Source: CALZBJ01 sp945619025
GTDB lineage: Bacteria > Pseudomonadota > Gammaproteobacteria > Cardiobacteriales > Wohlfahrtiimonadaceae
Direction: 5' to 3'
NCBI GenBank assembly: GCA_945619025.1
Contig: CALZBJ010000004.1
Coordinates: 62,001 to 126,000 of the forward strand
DNA length: 64,000 bases
Shown: positions 9,644 to 18,243 of the stretch, piece by piece
How the letters are laid out: each line of letters begins with the position of its first letter
Position numbering within the stretch: the first letter of the stretch is position 1
Notes under the pieces: model-generated
Seen by the model: only the letters and a program-made list of their open reading frames with translations
The model's database searches: none
Told to the model about the DNA's origin: nothing
Translations under genes and position numbers: made by a program

Positions 9644-10105
9644 ATGAATCAGACGACAAAAATATTGGTTAACGAAACGGAAACTGCTGCCTTTGCAACG
9701 GCATTCGCGGGCGCATTGCATAAACATAATGGGCTTGCGGCCAAGCTCTATCTCTATGGGAATTTGGGCGCAGGGAAGACTACTTTTTCACGCTATTTTA
9801 TTCAAGCCTTTGGTATGGAAGGGCCGGTAAAAAGCCCAACCTATACTTTGATTGAGCCGTATGAGTTTGAGAGATTTACTCTTCTTCATTGCGATCTTTA
9901 TCGCCTTGCAAGCCCGCTTGAGATCTATGATCTGGGGCTTCTTGAGGAAGAGAGTGCGATGTGGCTAATTGAGTGGCCGGAAAAAGGCGAGGGCGTTCTG
10001 CCAAAGAGTGATCTCAACCTTCGGTTAAATCGCACCGGTGAAACCTTAACGCTTGAGCTAGAAGCGGTGAGCGCATTGGGTGAAGCGATTTTGGCGGAGC
10101 TTTAA
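9644..10105 (+). CDS. tsaE: tRNA threonylcarbamoyladenosine biosynthesis ATPase TsaE
   Basis: 153 residues, typical for TsaE/YjeE. Walker A is GNLGAGKTTFSR (about 40-51), followed by VKSPTYTLIEPY and a FTLLHCDLYRL strand, all signatures of the family. TsaE works with TsaB and TsaD in the transfer of threonylcarbamoyl to A37 of ANN-decoding tRNAs. ATG follows the MATE stop by one base. tsaB/amiB/mutL, frequent neighbours elsewhere, are not here. Confidence 0.95.
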   Translation: MNQTTKILVNETETAAFATAFAGALHKHNGLAAKLYLYGNLGAGKTTFSRYFIQAFGMEGPVKSPTYTLIEPYEFERFTLLHCDLYRLASPLEIYDLGLLEEESAMWLIEWPEKGEGVLPKSDLNLRLNRTGETLTLELEAVSALGEAILAEL

Positions 10106-10150
10106 TTGAGCCCCGATCATTAAAAAAACGGGCCCATAAAAAAGCCCCAT

Positions 10151-10196
10151 AAAAAAGGAGATCGCCTTATTGCTAAGGGATCTCCGACCGCTTTTT
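10151..10196. terminator. Bidirectional intrinsic terminator between tsaE and the lipoprotein gene
   Basis: Hairpin GGAGATC-(G)-CCTTA, loop TTGC, TAAGG-GATCTCC at 10157-10185: 12 base pairs with one bulged G. Read on the minus strand it is followed at once by U6 (the A-run 10151-10156). Read on the plus strand a T5 run follows after six bases (10192-10196). It therefore serves the minus-strand lipoprotein gene best and can also stop tsaE transcripts. Confidence 0.8.
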
Positions 10197-10260
10197 ACAC
10201 TGTAATGTAAATGGGTATGAAGAGAATATCACATTCTCAACTATTTGGATGAATCGTTAT

Positions 10261-10860
10261 TTAGAGTTCTTTCGCTAAACGTTCGATCTCAGCATCATTT
10301 TTAATCGCGTAAGCATATTGCATAATCGGCTGATTTTCACCGGGGCGAATGATGTTGAGATTAATGATGGTTTGGCCATCTTGAATGCGGTAGCTTGGAA
10401 TGATCATCGCATCAGCGCCAAGACGTGTGCCTAATTCCGCCGCTTTATCGCTTGTATGGAAATAACGCTTACCTTCGATGGTGGCAATGGTCATTACCGA
10501 TGGATTTAAGCTGACTTGACGAGCGCTACCGTAAGTGGTGAACGCTTCCGTTAAACTTTCTGCAATGGCGCGGCCTAAGCGATTTGATTTCTCAGGGTTT
10601 TGCTCAAGGTAGGCGGTATTAATGACATATTGCTTATAAGTGCGCTTCACATCCGGGGTGACAATCGAGGTAAAGAGTGCGGGATTACGACGTTGTAATT
10701 CGCTCACCGCTTCTTTTGCGCTGGCGTCAAGTAGTTGATTTTTGGTAACTTCTTGCTCATATTTGATTTTCTTTGAGCGCATAGGATCATCAGGGCGTAA
10801 CCCAAAATCACATCCGGCAAGCAGCGTCATCGCTACTAAACTTGCGAGAACTTTTTTCAT
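10261..10860 (-). CDS. FlgO-like domain lipoprotein
   Basis: 199 residues from the ATG at 10860, chosen because GGAG lies 6 bases upstream and the protein then opens as a clean lipoprotein signal: MKK, hydrophobic core, lipobox LAGC with Cys17. Mature residues after Cys are DFGL, so Lol-dependent outer-membrane sorting is expected (Asp at +2 can retain in the inner membrane). The C-terminal half (about 95-195; NRLGRAIAESLTEAF, LGTRLGADAMIIPSYRIQDGQ, INLNIIRPG) resembles the FlgO domain, associated in Vibrio with flagellar outer-membrane proteins but also found in non-flagellar lipoproteins. No flagellar gene is in the window. Monocistronic and convergent with tsaE. Confidence 0.75.
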   Translation of the reverse strand: MKKVLASLVAMTLLAGCDFGLRPDDPMRSKKIKYEQEVTKNQLLDASAKEAVSELQRRNPALFTSIVTPDVKRTYKQYVINTAYLEQNPEKSNRLGRAIAESLTEAFTTYGSARQVSLNPSVMTIATIEGKRYFHTSDKAAELGTRLGADAMIIPSYRIQDGQTIINLNIIRPGENQPIMQYAYAIKNDAEIERLAKEL

Positions 10861-11079
10861 TCGAAACTCCAATCTAAACAGATAGATAGCTAGTTAAACA
10901 TGGAAGAGAATTCATTATCGTTTGAAAGGATATCACGTTTTATACCTCCTTACTATGAGCAAAATCTAAAAAGCCTCACCTTTTGCACCACCTTTTGATA
11001 TTAGCCAGTTTCTATATTTAATTAATTGGCCATCTGTTATAGAATAGATCTATTCGTATTTTTGATGGAAGGCAGGCAT

Positions 11080-12159
11080 ATGACAATTACAAAAGAGAGA
11101 GTCGAAGCACTCATTGGCACCAAAACCGATCCCTATCTTGAGATGGATTTAGTAAGTGCCGACTGTGTGAAGTCAATTAAGATCGCGGCGGACAAAGTGT
11201 CTGTTGAGATTGAACTTGGGTTTTATGCAAACGCTCATAGCAAGGCGATTGAGGCTGAATATAGCGAGCTTCTCACCAACGAGCTTGGCGTTAAAACGGA
11301 GGTGTCGTGCACCTCACGAGTGGTTGCGCATAAAGTTCAGGGCAGTTTAAAGCCGCTTCCGAATGTTAAAAATATTATTGCTGTATCCTCCGGTAAGGGC
11401 GGGGTTGGGAAATCAACCACCTCGGTCAATATCGCGTTTTCACTGCTTCGTGAAGGGGCTAAAGTGGGCGTGCTGGATGCGGATATCTATGGTCCGAGCA
11501 TTCCGACCATGTTAAATAGCCACGAGCGTCCTGTATCAAAAGATAATGAGACGATGGAACCGGTGGTGACTCAAGGGCTGCAAACGAACTCAATCGGGTA
11601 TCTGATTGCCGATAAAGATGCGGCGATCTGGCGTGCCCCAATGGCGGTTTCCGCGCTTGCACAGCTTTTAAAACAGACCAACTGGAAAGAGCTTGATTAT
11701 CTCATTGTGGATATGCCTCCGGGAACTGGCGATATTCAATTAACGCTTGCGCAGCAGATTCCCGTTGCCGGCAGTGTGATTGTGACAACGCCGCAAGATA
11801 TCGCGTTATTGGATGCGGTGAAAGGGATCAACATGTTCAAAAAAGTGAACATTCCGATCTTGGGTGTGGTTGAAAACATGAGCTTCCATATCTGTTCAAA
11901 CTGTGGTCATGAAGAATTTATCTTTGGCTCAGATGGCGGAAAACGTTTAGCGGAAGAGTATGGTGTGGGTCTACTTGGGCGCATGCCGCTCGATGTTCGC
12001 ATTCGTGAAGAGGCGGATAAAGGCGCACCGACCGCATCAACTGAACATGAACTTGCCAGTTACTATCATGAAATTGCAACCAAAATGGCGGCGAAACTCT
12101 CGCTCCGCGATAAAGATATGATGGGCAAATTCCCGAAAATTGTCGTTCAAAACGTATAA
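11080..12159 (+). CDS. apbC: Mrp/ApbC family iron-sulfur cluster carrier ATPase
   Basis: 359 residues from the ATG at 11080, chosen for the GGAAGG 8 bases upstream; an ATG at 11026 would add a non-conserved hydrophobic leader and overlaps a plausible -10 (TAGAAT, 11040-11045). An N-terminal MIP18-like domain (about 1-85) is followed by a ParA-type ATPase with deviant Walker A SSGKGGVGKST (about 104-113), DADIYGPSIPTM, and DMPPGTGD. The Fe-S binding CxxC is Cys272/Cys275 (CSNC). It is expected to transfer [4Fe-4S] clusters to apoproteins in the cytoplasm. Followed by dcd after 14 bases, the same mrp-dcd pairing as in several gammaproteobacteria. Confidence 0.95.
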   Translation: MTITKERVEALIGTKTDPYLEMDLVSADCVKSIKIAADKVSVEIELGFYANAHSKAIEAEYSELLTNELGVKTEVSCTSRVVAHKVQGSLKPLPNVKNIIAVSSGKGGVGKSTTSVNIAFSLLREGAKVGVLDADIYGPSIPTMLNSHERPVSKDNETMEPVVTQGLQTNSIGYLIADKDAAIWRAPMAVSALAQLLKQTNWKELDYLIVDMPPGTGDIQLTLAQQIPVAGSVIVTTPQDIALLDAVKGINMFKKVNIPILGVVENMSFHICSNCGHEEFIFGSDGGKRLAEEYGVGLLGRMPLDVRIREEADKGAPTASTEHELASYYHEIATKMAAKLSLRDKDMMGKFPKIVVQNV

Positions 12160-12173
12160 GAAACGAATTAAAT

Positions 12174-12740
12174 ATGAGTATTAAATCAGATCACTGGATT
12201 CGCAGACAAGCGCAACAACATGGCATGATCGAACCGTTTGAATATGGCCAGGTCAGAGAAAATGAGAAGGGGCGCATCATCAGTTACGGCACGTCGAGCT
12301 ACGGTTATGACGTGCGTTGTAGCAATGAATTTAAAGTCTTTACCAATATTAATTCATCCATTGTGGACCCAAAAAACTTCGACCAAAATAGCTTTGTCGA
12401 TGTGGTGTCCGATGTGTGCATTATCCCGCCGAACTCCTTTGCGCTTGCGCGAACCATTGAGTATTTTAGAATTCCTCGTAATGTGTTAACGATCTGTCTA
12501 GGAAAGTCGACATATGCGCGTTGTGGTATTATTGTCAACGTAACGCCGCTCGAACCGGAATGGGAAGGGCACGTCACGCTTGAGTTTTCCAATACAACTC
12601 CACTCCCTGCGAAGATTTACGCGGGCGAAGGTGTGGCGCAGATGCTCTTTTTTGAATCCGACGAAGTATGCGATGTCTCCTATAAAGATAGAGGCGGTAA
12701 GTATCAAGGTCAGACCGGCGTCACATTACCGAGAACCTAA
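12174..12740 (+). CDS. dcd: dCTP deaminase
   Basis: 188 residues, matching the E. coli-type trimeric enzyme that deaminates dCTP to dUTP to feed thymidylate synthesis. Conserved blocks: SYGYDVRCSNEF (about 42-53), LGKSTYARCGIIVNVTPLEPEWEGHVTLEFSN (about 109-140, given here only as landmarks) with catalytic Glu137, and GKYQGQ near the C terminus for the triphosphate lid. Lies between mrp and map on the same strand, spacing 14 and 27 bases; probably one transcript. Confidence 0.97.
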   Translation: MSIKSDHWIRRQAQQHGMIEPFEYGQVRENEKGRIISYGTSSYGYDVRCSNEFKVFTNINSSIVDPKNFDQNSFVDVVSDVCIIPPNSFALARTIEYFRIPRNVLTICLGKSTYARCGIIVNVTPLEPEWEGHVTLEFSNTTPLPAKIYAGEGVAQMLFFESDEVCDVSYKDRGGKYQGQTGVTLPRT

Positions 12741-12767
12741 CCGAAATAAAAGGAATAGAGAAAGAGA

Positions 12768-13535
12768 ATGACTAAAGTCGTGATTAAAACCGCAGAACAG
12801 ATCGAAGGGATTCGTAAAGCGAATCAGCTCGTTGCCAATATTTTGCACGCAATCGAACCGTATGTGAAGGCGGGGGTTACCACGAAAGAGATCGATGATC
12901 GTATTCACCAAATGATGAAAGATGAAGGCGCTATTTCAGGCAGCCTCAATTACGGTCATCCCCCTTTTCCGGGTGCGTCATGTATCTCCATTAACCATGT
13001 GGTCTGCCACGGAATTCCGTCCGATCGTCCGCTTAAAAATGGCGATATTGTCAACGTCGATGTCTGTTTAGATAAAGATGGGTTTTTTGGCGATTCAAGC
13101 CGCATGTTCTGCGTGGGTGAAGTGTCGATTATGGCGCAGCGTCTTGTCGATGCCACTTACGAGTGCATGATGCTCGGCATTGAAGAGGTAAAACCCGGCG
13201 CGCCCTTTAGAAATATCGGCCGTGCGATCGAGAAAAATGCGAAGCGTTATAACTACTCCATCGTGCAAGAATTTTGCGGTCATGGGGTGGGATTAGCCCT
13301 GCATGAGGCGCCGCAAGTACTCCATTATGATTCACCAATGGTGCGTGACATTATGGAACCAGGGATGATCTTTACGATCGAACCGATGATTAATGTCGGT
13401 CGCCCTGAAACAAAAGTATTAAACGATGGTTGGACCGCCGTCACGCGTGACCGCTCGCTTACCGCGCAGTGGGAACACGCCGTTTTAGTGACCGAAGATG
13501 GCTATGAAATCTTAAGCTTACCAACCTCGCGTTAA
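12768..13535 (+). CDS. map: Methionine aminopeptidase, type I
   Basis: 255 residues. Removes N-terminal methionine from nascent proteins. All five dimetal ligands of type I enzymes can be placed: two Asp in VNVDVCLDKDGFFGDSS, His in GHGVG, Glu in FTIEPM and Glu in WEHAVLVTE; the substrate-side His in YGHPPFPG is also present. Not located beside rpsB, its common partner. An intrinsic terminator lies about 50 bases downstream, closing the mrp-dcd-map unit. Confidence 0.97.
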   Translation: MTKVVIKTAEQIEGIRKANQLVANILHAIEPYVKAGVTTKEIDDRIHQMMKDEGAISGSLNYGHPPFPGASCISINHVVCHGIPSDRPLKNGDIVNVDVCLDKDGFFGDSSRMFCVGEVSIMAQRLVDATYECMMLGIEEVKPGAPFRNIGRAIEKNAKRYNYSIVQEFCGHGVGLALHEAPQVLHYDSPMVRDIMEPGMIFTIEPMINVGRPETKVLNDGWTAVTRDRSLTAQWEHAVLVTEDGYEILSLPTSR

Positions 13536-13583
13536 TTGCTTTAGATCAGCAAGGGATGATGTTTCACCCCCTATGATAGAGGA

Positions 13584-13614
13584 GGGATTACCGCAGGAGA
13601 TAATCCCTTTTTTT
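13584..13614 (+). terminator. Intrinsic terminator after map
   Basis: Stem GGGATTA (13584-13590) / TAATCCC (13601-13607) with a 10-base loop, followed directly by T7 (13608-13614). It separates the map unit from the ubiH unit, whose start is 33 bases further on. Confidence 0.85.
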
Positions 13615-13646
13615 ATATGATGAAAACAACTTAAAAGGCGTTAGAG

Positions 13647-14825
13647 ATGAGTAACGAAAGCGAACGTTTATTGATATCGGGCGCGGGTGCGGCCGGACTA
13701 TCCTTAGCGGTAGGCTTAAAAGATGCTCCTTATGAAGTGGTCTTAGTGGATCAAAATCCGGTTCCGGATAAGGACTTTTTAGCACAGGATACGCGTCAGA
13801 TCGCGCTTTCGAAACGGTCGCAATATTATCTTGAGTCGATCGGGATTTGGGATTCAATTAAATCCTATGTCACGCCGATTGAAAAAGTGCATGTCTCCGA
13901 AAAGGGCTTTCGTACCCGCGTGATGCTCAATGCCGCCGACCATGAGCTTGATAATTTTGGTGGGCTGATTCCGCTCGGGCGCTTAATTTTAACGCTCCAC
14001 GAAGCGATTGAATCACAAGATAATCTTCTCTACCTTCCCGATACAAAATTACTGCGCTACTACGCCGATCATGAGGCCGATGAGGCGGTGTGTCACTTTA
14101 AAAATAGTGAAGCGGAATTTAGTCACGCCTTTAAATGGATGATCGCCGCGGAAGGAACGCACTCAACGCTCCGCGAAATGGCGGGGATTCAAACAGCGTT
14201 TACCGATTATGATCAGGTGGCGGTGATTGCGGTTGGCACCTTTGAAAAACCGCATAATAATGTCGCTTATGAGCGTTTTACCTCACGAGGACCGCTGGCA
14301 TTACTGCCAGTTAACACCCACGAAATGGCGATCATCTTAACGGTAAAACGGGAAGAGCGCGCGAAATGGGAAACGGCTTCAGATAGCTCCTTTAGTGATG
14401 AAGTGCTCTTTCGGATTGGCGCTGAATTAGGCATGATCACCAGTGTGACTAAACGTCATGTGTGGGATCTTAAATTGATGGTGCCCAAAACGCTGTGCGC
14501 CGAGTACTTAACTTTAGCGGGCAACAGTGCTCACGCCCTTCACCCCATTGCCGGACAGGGACTTAACTTAGGCTTTCGCGATTGCGCGGCGCTGATTCCC
14601 TATTTCCAAGAAAAACGTGCGTTGTCGCTAGCGGATTTTAGACGCTATGAGCGGGAGCGCCGAACCGATATTTTTGCAGTCACCGGAGCGACGGACTTTT
14701 TAGTGCGGGCCTTCGATATTGAACTCTTTCCCGTGCCATACATGCGCAATTTAGCGTTACGCGGCGTAAAATGCATTAAACCATTACGGAAGAAAATTGC
14801 CCAATTTGGAATGGGCGTAAAGTAG
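13647..14825 (+). CDS. ubiH: 2-polyprenyl-6-methoxyphenol hydroxylase, UbiH type
   Basis: 392 residues, FAD-dependent monooxygenase of the UbiH/COQ6 family, which adds a ring hydroxyl in aerobic ubiquinone synthesis at the membrane surface. The N terminus carries the dinucleotide-binding GAGAAGLSLA. The FAD-contact motif is AGNSAHALHPIAGQGLNLGFRD near residue 290; the Asn where UbiI/UbiF have Asp (GDAAH) is the UbiH form, and PIEKVHVSEKG also fits UbiH. Followed after 7 bases by ubiI, the same ubiH-ubiI order as in E. coli. The E. coli neighbours pepP and ygfB are not upstream. Confidence 0.88.
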   Translation: MSNESERLLISGAGAAGLSLAVGLKDAPYEVVLVDQNPVPDKDFLAQDTRQIALSKRSQYYLESIGIWDSIKSYVTPIEKVHVSEKGFRTRVMLNAADHELDNFGGLIPLGRLILTLHEAIESQDNLLYLPDTKLLRYYADHEADEAVCHFKNSEAEFSHAFKWMIAAEGTHSTLREMAGIQTAFTDYDQVAVIAVGTFEKPHNNVAYERFTSRGPLALLPVNTHEMAIILTVKREERAKWETASDSSFSDEVLFRIGAELGMITSVTKRHVWDLKLMVPKTLCAEYLTLAGNSAHALHPIAGQGLNLGFRDCAALIPYFQEKRALSLADFRRYERERRTDIFAVTGATDFLVRAFDIELFPVPYMRNLALRGVKCIKPLRKKIAQFGMGVK

Positions 14826-14832
14826 GTGATCT

Positions 14833-16044
14833 ATGAATAAAGAATTTGACGTCATTATTAATGGTGCGGGACTCGTCGGATCGAGCATTGCCATCGCGCT
14901 CGCCAATCAAGGCATGAAGATCTTGATTGTGGAGTTCCAAACGCTCGACAGGCTCTACCCGCAAAATGATTACGGTCTTCGCGTTTCCGCCTTTACCCCA
15001 TCGAGTAAAAATTGGCTCGATTATGTGGGCGTATGGGATCAGCTCGTGCATACCGGCCGCGTAACTCCATTTATCCACATGCATGTCTGGGATGAGGGTA
15101 ACAGCGGTGAGCTTACGTTTCATGCCGAAGGCACCGGCTCCGATACGCTCGGTTGGATTTTAGATAATGAAGTGACGCAAGGCGTTTTACTAGATGAAGC
15201 GAAAACAAAGCCGGGCATCACTATTTTAGAATCGAGCAAAATTGAGCGCTTTGAGCGAGATAATGGCAAGATTTTAGTGGAGCTTTCAAGCGGGGATATC
15301 TATCAAGGTGAGCTACTAATTGGCGCCGATGGTGGCCGTTCTTGGGTACGCACCTTAGCCGATATTCCGTGTACCGGTTGGAGCTACGGGCAAAAAACCA
15401 TTGTGGGGCAAGTTCGTCCTGAAAAAGATCATCAAAGCACCTGTTGGCAACGCTTTATGACCAATGGGCCGCTTGCGCTATTACCGTTAAATGATGGGCG
15501 CTGTTCGCTTGCGTGGCACACAACGCATGAAGAGGCGGATTATCTGTTATCGCTCCCTCGTGAAGAGTTCGCCAAACACCTAGAAGCAGGATTTGAGGGG
15601 AAATTTGGTTCCTTTAAAGCCGATTGGAATTTAGGCGCTTATCCCTTAAGACTCAATCATGCGCGCGATTATGTGCAGCCCAATTTAGCCCTTGCTGGCG
15701 ACGCGGCTCACAGCATTCATCCGCTTGCGGGATTAGGCGTTAATATCGGCTATTTAGATGCGGCGACCATTACCGATGAGGTGATTAAAGCCCGTGCAGA
15801 AGGGGTTTCACTTGGGGATCTTTCTGTATTAAAACGCTATGAAAAACGACGTAAAGCGCATAATATGTTAATCATGGGGTCGATGGATCTCTTTAAACGG
15901 AGTTCGACGATCCAATCGCCGCTCATTCGAAAAGTGCGCAGTTTAGGCCTTCGTGCGGCGGATAAAGTGCCTTTTGCTAAACGCAAACTAGCTCGCGTTG
16001 CAATGGGCTATTATGGCGATATTCCCGAGTTTATTAAACCCTAA
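14833..16044 (+). CDS. ubiI: Ubiquinone biosynthesis hydroxylase, UbiI/VisC type
   Basis: 403 residues, second FAD monooxygenase of the pair. Dinucleotide motif GAGLVGSSIAIAL at the N terminus, HMHVWDEG (residues 77-84) and LAGDAAHSIHPLAGLGVNIGYLDA near 285. The Asp form of this motif, and a C terminus (MGSMDLFKRSS ... AMGYYGDIPEF) like VisC, favour UbiI (C5-hydroxylation) over UbiF. Assignment among UbiI, UbiF and UbiM relies on similarity and on the pairing with ubiH. Downstream genes are a ZapB-like protein and zapA, a conserved ubi-zapA neighbourhood in gammaproteobacteria, although here all genes point the same way. Confidence 0.85.
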   Translation: MNKEFDVIINGAGLVGSSIAIALANQGMKILIVEFQTLDRLYPQNDYGLRVSAFTPSSKNWLDYVGVWDQLVHTGRVTPFIHMHVWDEGNSGELTFHAEGTGSDTLGWILDNEVTQGVLLDEAKTKPGITILESSKIERFERDNGKILVELSSGDIYQGELLIGADGGRSWVRTLADIPCTGWSYGQKTIVGQVRPEKDHQSTCWQRFMTNGPLALLPLNDGRCSLAWHTTHEEADYLLSLPREEFAKHLEAGFEGKFGSFKADWNLGAYPLRLNHARDYVQPNLALAGDAAHSIHPLAGLGVNIGYLDAATITDEVIKARAEGVSLGDLSVLKRYEKRRKAHNMLIMGSMDLFKRSSTIQSPLIRKVRSLGLRAADKVPFAKRKLARVAMGYYGDIPEFIKP

Positions 16045-16061
16045 TCGATAAGGTTTTCACT

Positions 16062-16403
16062 ATGATTGATACGGCATATAATGCTTTAGAGAATAAAATT
16101 GCAGCGCTGATTAATAGTAATGCGGCGCTTAAAGAGGAACTTTCGGCGCTTAGAGAGGCTAAAGCGACTGAAATTGCGGAATTAAAGACGTTAAAAGCGA
16201 ATGAGCTTGCAGCCCTTGAAGAAGCGAAAGCGGCGGCCATTTCGGCATTAACCGATGAAAAACGGAATCTTGAAGAGGAACTTAGCGCCCTTCAAGCGAC
16301 CTATGAAATTGATTGCGGACGCTTAACCGATGAGAATTTAAAACTCACCGAGCGTCTATCGAAAATTATTTCACGCTTAGAATCATTACAATTAAATAAT
16401 TAG
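16062..16403 (+). CDS. ZapB-like coiled-coil protein
   Basis: 113 residues, almost entirely predicted coiled coil: heptad patterns of Leu/Ala with Glu/Lys, for example LKEELSALREAKATEIAEL, from about residue 5 to 107. No catalytic motif or membrane segment. It sits 17 bases after ubiI and 8 bases before zapA. Short coiled-coil genes of the TIGR02449/ZapB-like type occupy this slot in Pseudomonas and relatives, so a role in the divisome together with ZapA is a reasonable inference. It is longer than the usual 65-80 residue members, apparently because of an Ala/Glu/Lys-rich central extension. Confidence 0.75.
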   Translation: MIDTAYNALENKIAALINSNAALKEELSALREAKATEIAELKTLKANELAALEEAKAAAISALTDEKRNLEEELSALQATYEIDCGRLTDENLKLTERLSKIISRLESLQLNN

Positions 16404-16411
16404 GAGAGAGG

Positions 16412-16705
16412 ATGAGCCAGGAATCAGTCGCAGTCCCAATTAAAATTTTGGGCGTAAAATATCAAATTAGCTGTGAACCCGGTGAAGAGAAAGCGCTCCT
16501 TGAATCGGCAACACTCCTTGATGAACGTTTAGCGAAAATGCGCGAACAGAGCCGGTTATCGATCGAGCAAGCCTCGATGATGGTGGCGCTTAATCTTGCG
16601 CACGATCTCTTAAAAGCCAAAAGAGAAGTAGAAGAGAGCGAGGGTAAAATCCAGCGTAAACTTGAATCACTTCTTGCAAAAATTGACGAGCAGATGGGAG
16701 CGTAA
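16412..16705 (+). CDS. zapA: Cell division protein ZapA
   Basis: 97 residues. N-terminal VPIKILGVKYQISCEPGEE is the ZapA globular domain start; the rest (DERLAKMREQSR, MMVALNLAHDLL, then a C-terminal coiled coil) fits the tetramerising helix. ZapA binds FtsZ and bundles protofilaments at midcell. RBS GGAGAGAGG precedes the ATG. The stop overlaps the start of the HIT gene by one base. The 6S RNA gene that commonly follows zapA in gammaproteobacteria is not present here. Confidence 0.93.
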   Translation: MSQESVAVPIKILGVKYQISCEPGEEKALLESATLLDERLAKMREQSRLSIEQASMMVALNLAHDLLKAKREVEESEGKIQRKLESLLAKIDEQMGA

Positions 16706-17118
16706 TGATGGGATTTGTATTAGATGAGCGCCTTGAGCGCAGCAGCCGTTTTGTGGCGGATTTACCGCTTTGCCAGGTGCGAATTCAAGATGAAGTGCGT
16801 TTTCCGTGGATTGTGCTTATTCCGCGTAAACAAAATATTGAAGAGGTGATCGATCTTGAGATGGATGATCAGCATCAGCTCGCCGAAGAGATCGCCTTTG
16901 CCTCGCACGCGATGCGCGATATTTTCTCGCCGCACAAACTCAATATTGGGGCGCTTGGGAATCAGGTTCGCCAATTGCACGTACATGTGATTGCCCGTTA
17001 TGAGGAAGATCTCGCGTGGCCGAATCCTGTGTGGGGCTACTTTGAGCTTAGTTCACAATATAGCCGTGATGCGCTGCAACGCCGTATCGCTGCGCTGCAA
17101 AAAGCACTTGAAGCATAA
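16705..17118 (+). CDS. HIT domain protein
   Basis: 137 residues (136 if the ATG at 16708 is used). The histidine-triad motif appears as QLHVHVIAR near residue 91, that is with Gln instead of the first His; this variant is common in a bacterial HIT subfamily and keeps the catalytic central histidine. FPWIVLIPRK near residue 33 is the family's nucleotide-binding strand. Probably a nucleotide phosphoramidase or nucleotidyl hydrolase; the substrate is unknown. It overlaps zapA by one base, indicating cotranscription. Confidence 0.88.
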   Translation: MMGFVLDERLERSSRFVADLPLCQVRIQDEVRFPWIVLIPRKQNIEEVIDLEMDDQHQLAEEIAFASHAMRDIFSPHKLNIGALGNQVRQLHVHVIARYEEDLAWPNPVWGYFELSSQYSRDALQRRIAALQKALEA

Positions 17119-17154
17119 CGTTGTGTCGCCATTTTAGGGCGATTAAAGAGTATT

Positions 17155-18243
17155 ATGAAACAGATTGAACGCGCGAAAGCGTGGTTATTAAATAGCGAGG
17201 CGCCGTTAAATCCCCCTCGCTATCTTCTTTTATTGATCTACCGAATGGTGGAACGTTTTATGGAAGGGGAGCTCAAAGAGCGGGCACAATCGCTCACCTA
17301 CACCACGCTCCTCTCCCTTGTTCCGCTCATTGCGATCAGCTTTTCGGTCTTAAAAGGGTTTGGCGTTCACCGCAGTTTAGAGCCACTTTTATATGATGCC
17401 GTCGGCTTTTTAGGCGAAGATCGCGCCAATGAATTTGTCTCCGTTTTGATCGGCCTTGTGGATAATGTCCAAGGGGTCGTACTCGGCGGGGCGGGGCTGT
17501 TGGTGCTCTTTTATACGGTGGTCGGTCTTATTTCAACCATCGAGCGCGCCTTTAATAAAATTTGGGGCGTGGTCAAAGGGCGTAATCTGCAGACCCGCTT
17601 TGTCAATTATCTCTTAGTGGTGCTGATGGGGCCGGTTTTTATCTTTGCGATTACTTCGGTCTTTTCCGGTGCGCTGATGGATAAATTAACGCTGATAAGT
17701 CCCCATCCGGTGATCTCCTTTTTAGTGAGTAAAGCGCTGACAATCTCCATTGTGACGATCCTCATTTGGGTGATCTATCTCTTTATTCCCCACAGTAAAG
17801 TGCGCGTCATTCCGGCTTTTTTAGGCGCGCTAATTGCAGCGAACTTCTGGTATATCGTCGGGAAGCTCTTTACCCTGTTTGTGGTCAATTCCGGCAAACA
17901 AGCGATTATCTACTCCGGGTTTGCGAGCATTGTGCTCTTTATTATGTGGCTCTATCTGTCGTGGCTAATTTTGCTTGTGGGCAATCAATTGGTCTTCTTT
18001 TTCCAAAACCCTGAAGCGCTTCTTGATTCAGGCGAGCCACTTCATCGTGTGGATAAAATGGAGATTACGATCTCACTTGAGCCGCAAGATGAACATTGCA
18101 AAAATTGGCACATTACCCACGTTAAAACCGATCATGCAGTGATGGATGGGTGCCGAGTTGAGATTGATGCGTGCGCAGACACTCTTCTTGATGAGAGAGC
18201 CGGTGAATTAAAGATGGATGAAAAGGAGCGTTCTCATGGATGA
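17155..18243 (+). CDS. YihY/BrkB family inner membrane protein
   Basis: 362 residues with six hydrophobic segments between about residues 40 and 285. Family landmarks: ERAQSLTYTTLLSLVPLIA, a GVVLGGAGLLVLFYT helix, IERAFNKIW, and the final LYLSWLILLVGNQLVFF helix. After the membrane domain there is a hydrophilic tail of about 70 residues (MEITISLEPQDEH onwards) rich in Asp, Cys and His, longer than in E. coli YihY (290 residues). The family was once labelled virulence factor BrkB or RNase BN; neither activity is established for the membrane protein. Its 3' end overlaps the next gene by 8 bases. Confidence 0.9.
   Translation: MKQIERAKAWLLNSEAPLNPPRYLLLLIYRMVERFMEGELKERAQSLTYTTLLSLVPLIAISFSVLKGFGVHRSLEPLLYDAVGFLGEDRANEFVSVLIGLVDNVQGVVLGGAGLLVLFYTVVGLISTIERAFNKIWGVVKGRNLQTRFVNYLLVVLMGPVFIFAITSVFSGALMDKLTLISPHPVISFLVSKALTISIVTILIWVIYLFIPHSKVRVIPAFLGALIAANFWYIVGKLFTLFVVNSGKQAIIYSGFASIVLFIMWLYLSWLILLVGNQLVFFFQNPEALLDSGEPLHRVDKMEITISLEPQDEHCKNWHITHVKTDHAVMDGCRVEIDACADTLLDERAGELKMDEKERSHG

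Noticed and set aside
11026..11079. Upstream in-frame ATG extending the Mrp protein by 18 residues
   Set aside because: No ribosome binding site there, the extra residues are hydrophobic and not family-like, and a plausible -10 element overlaps them.
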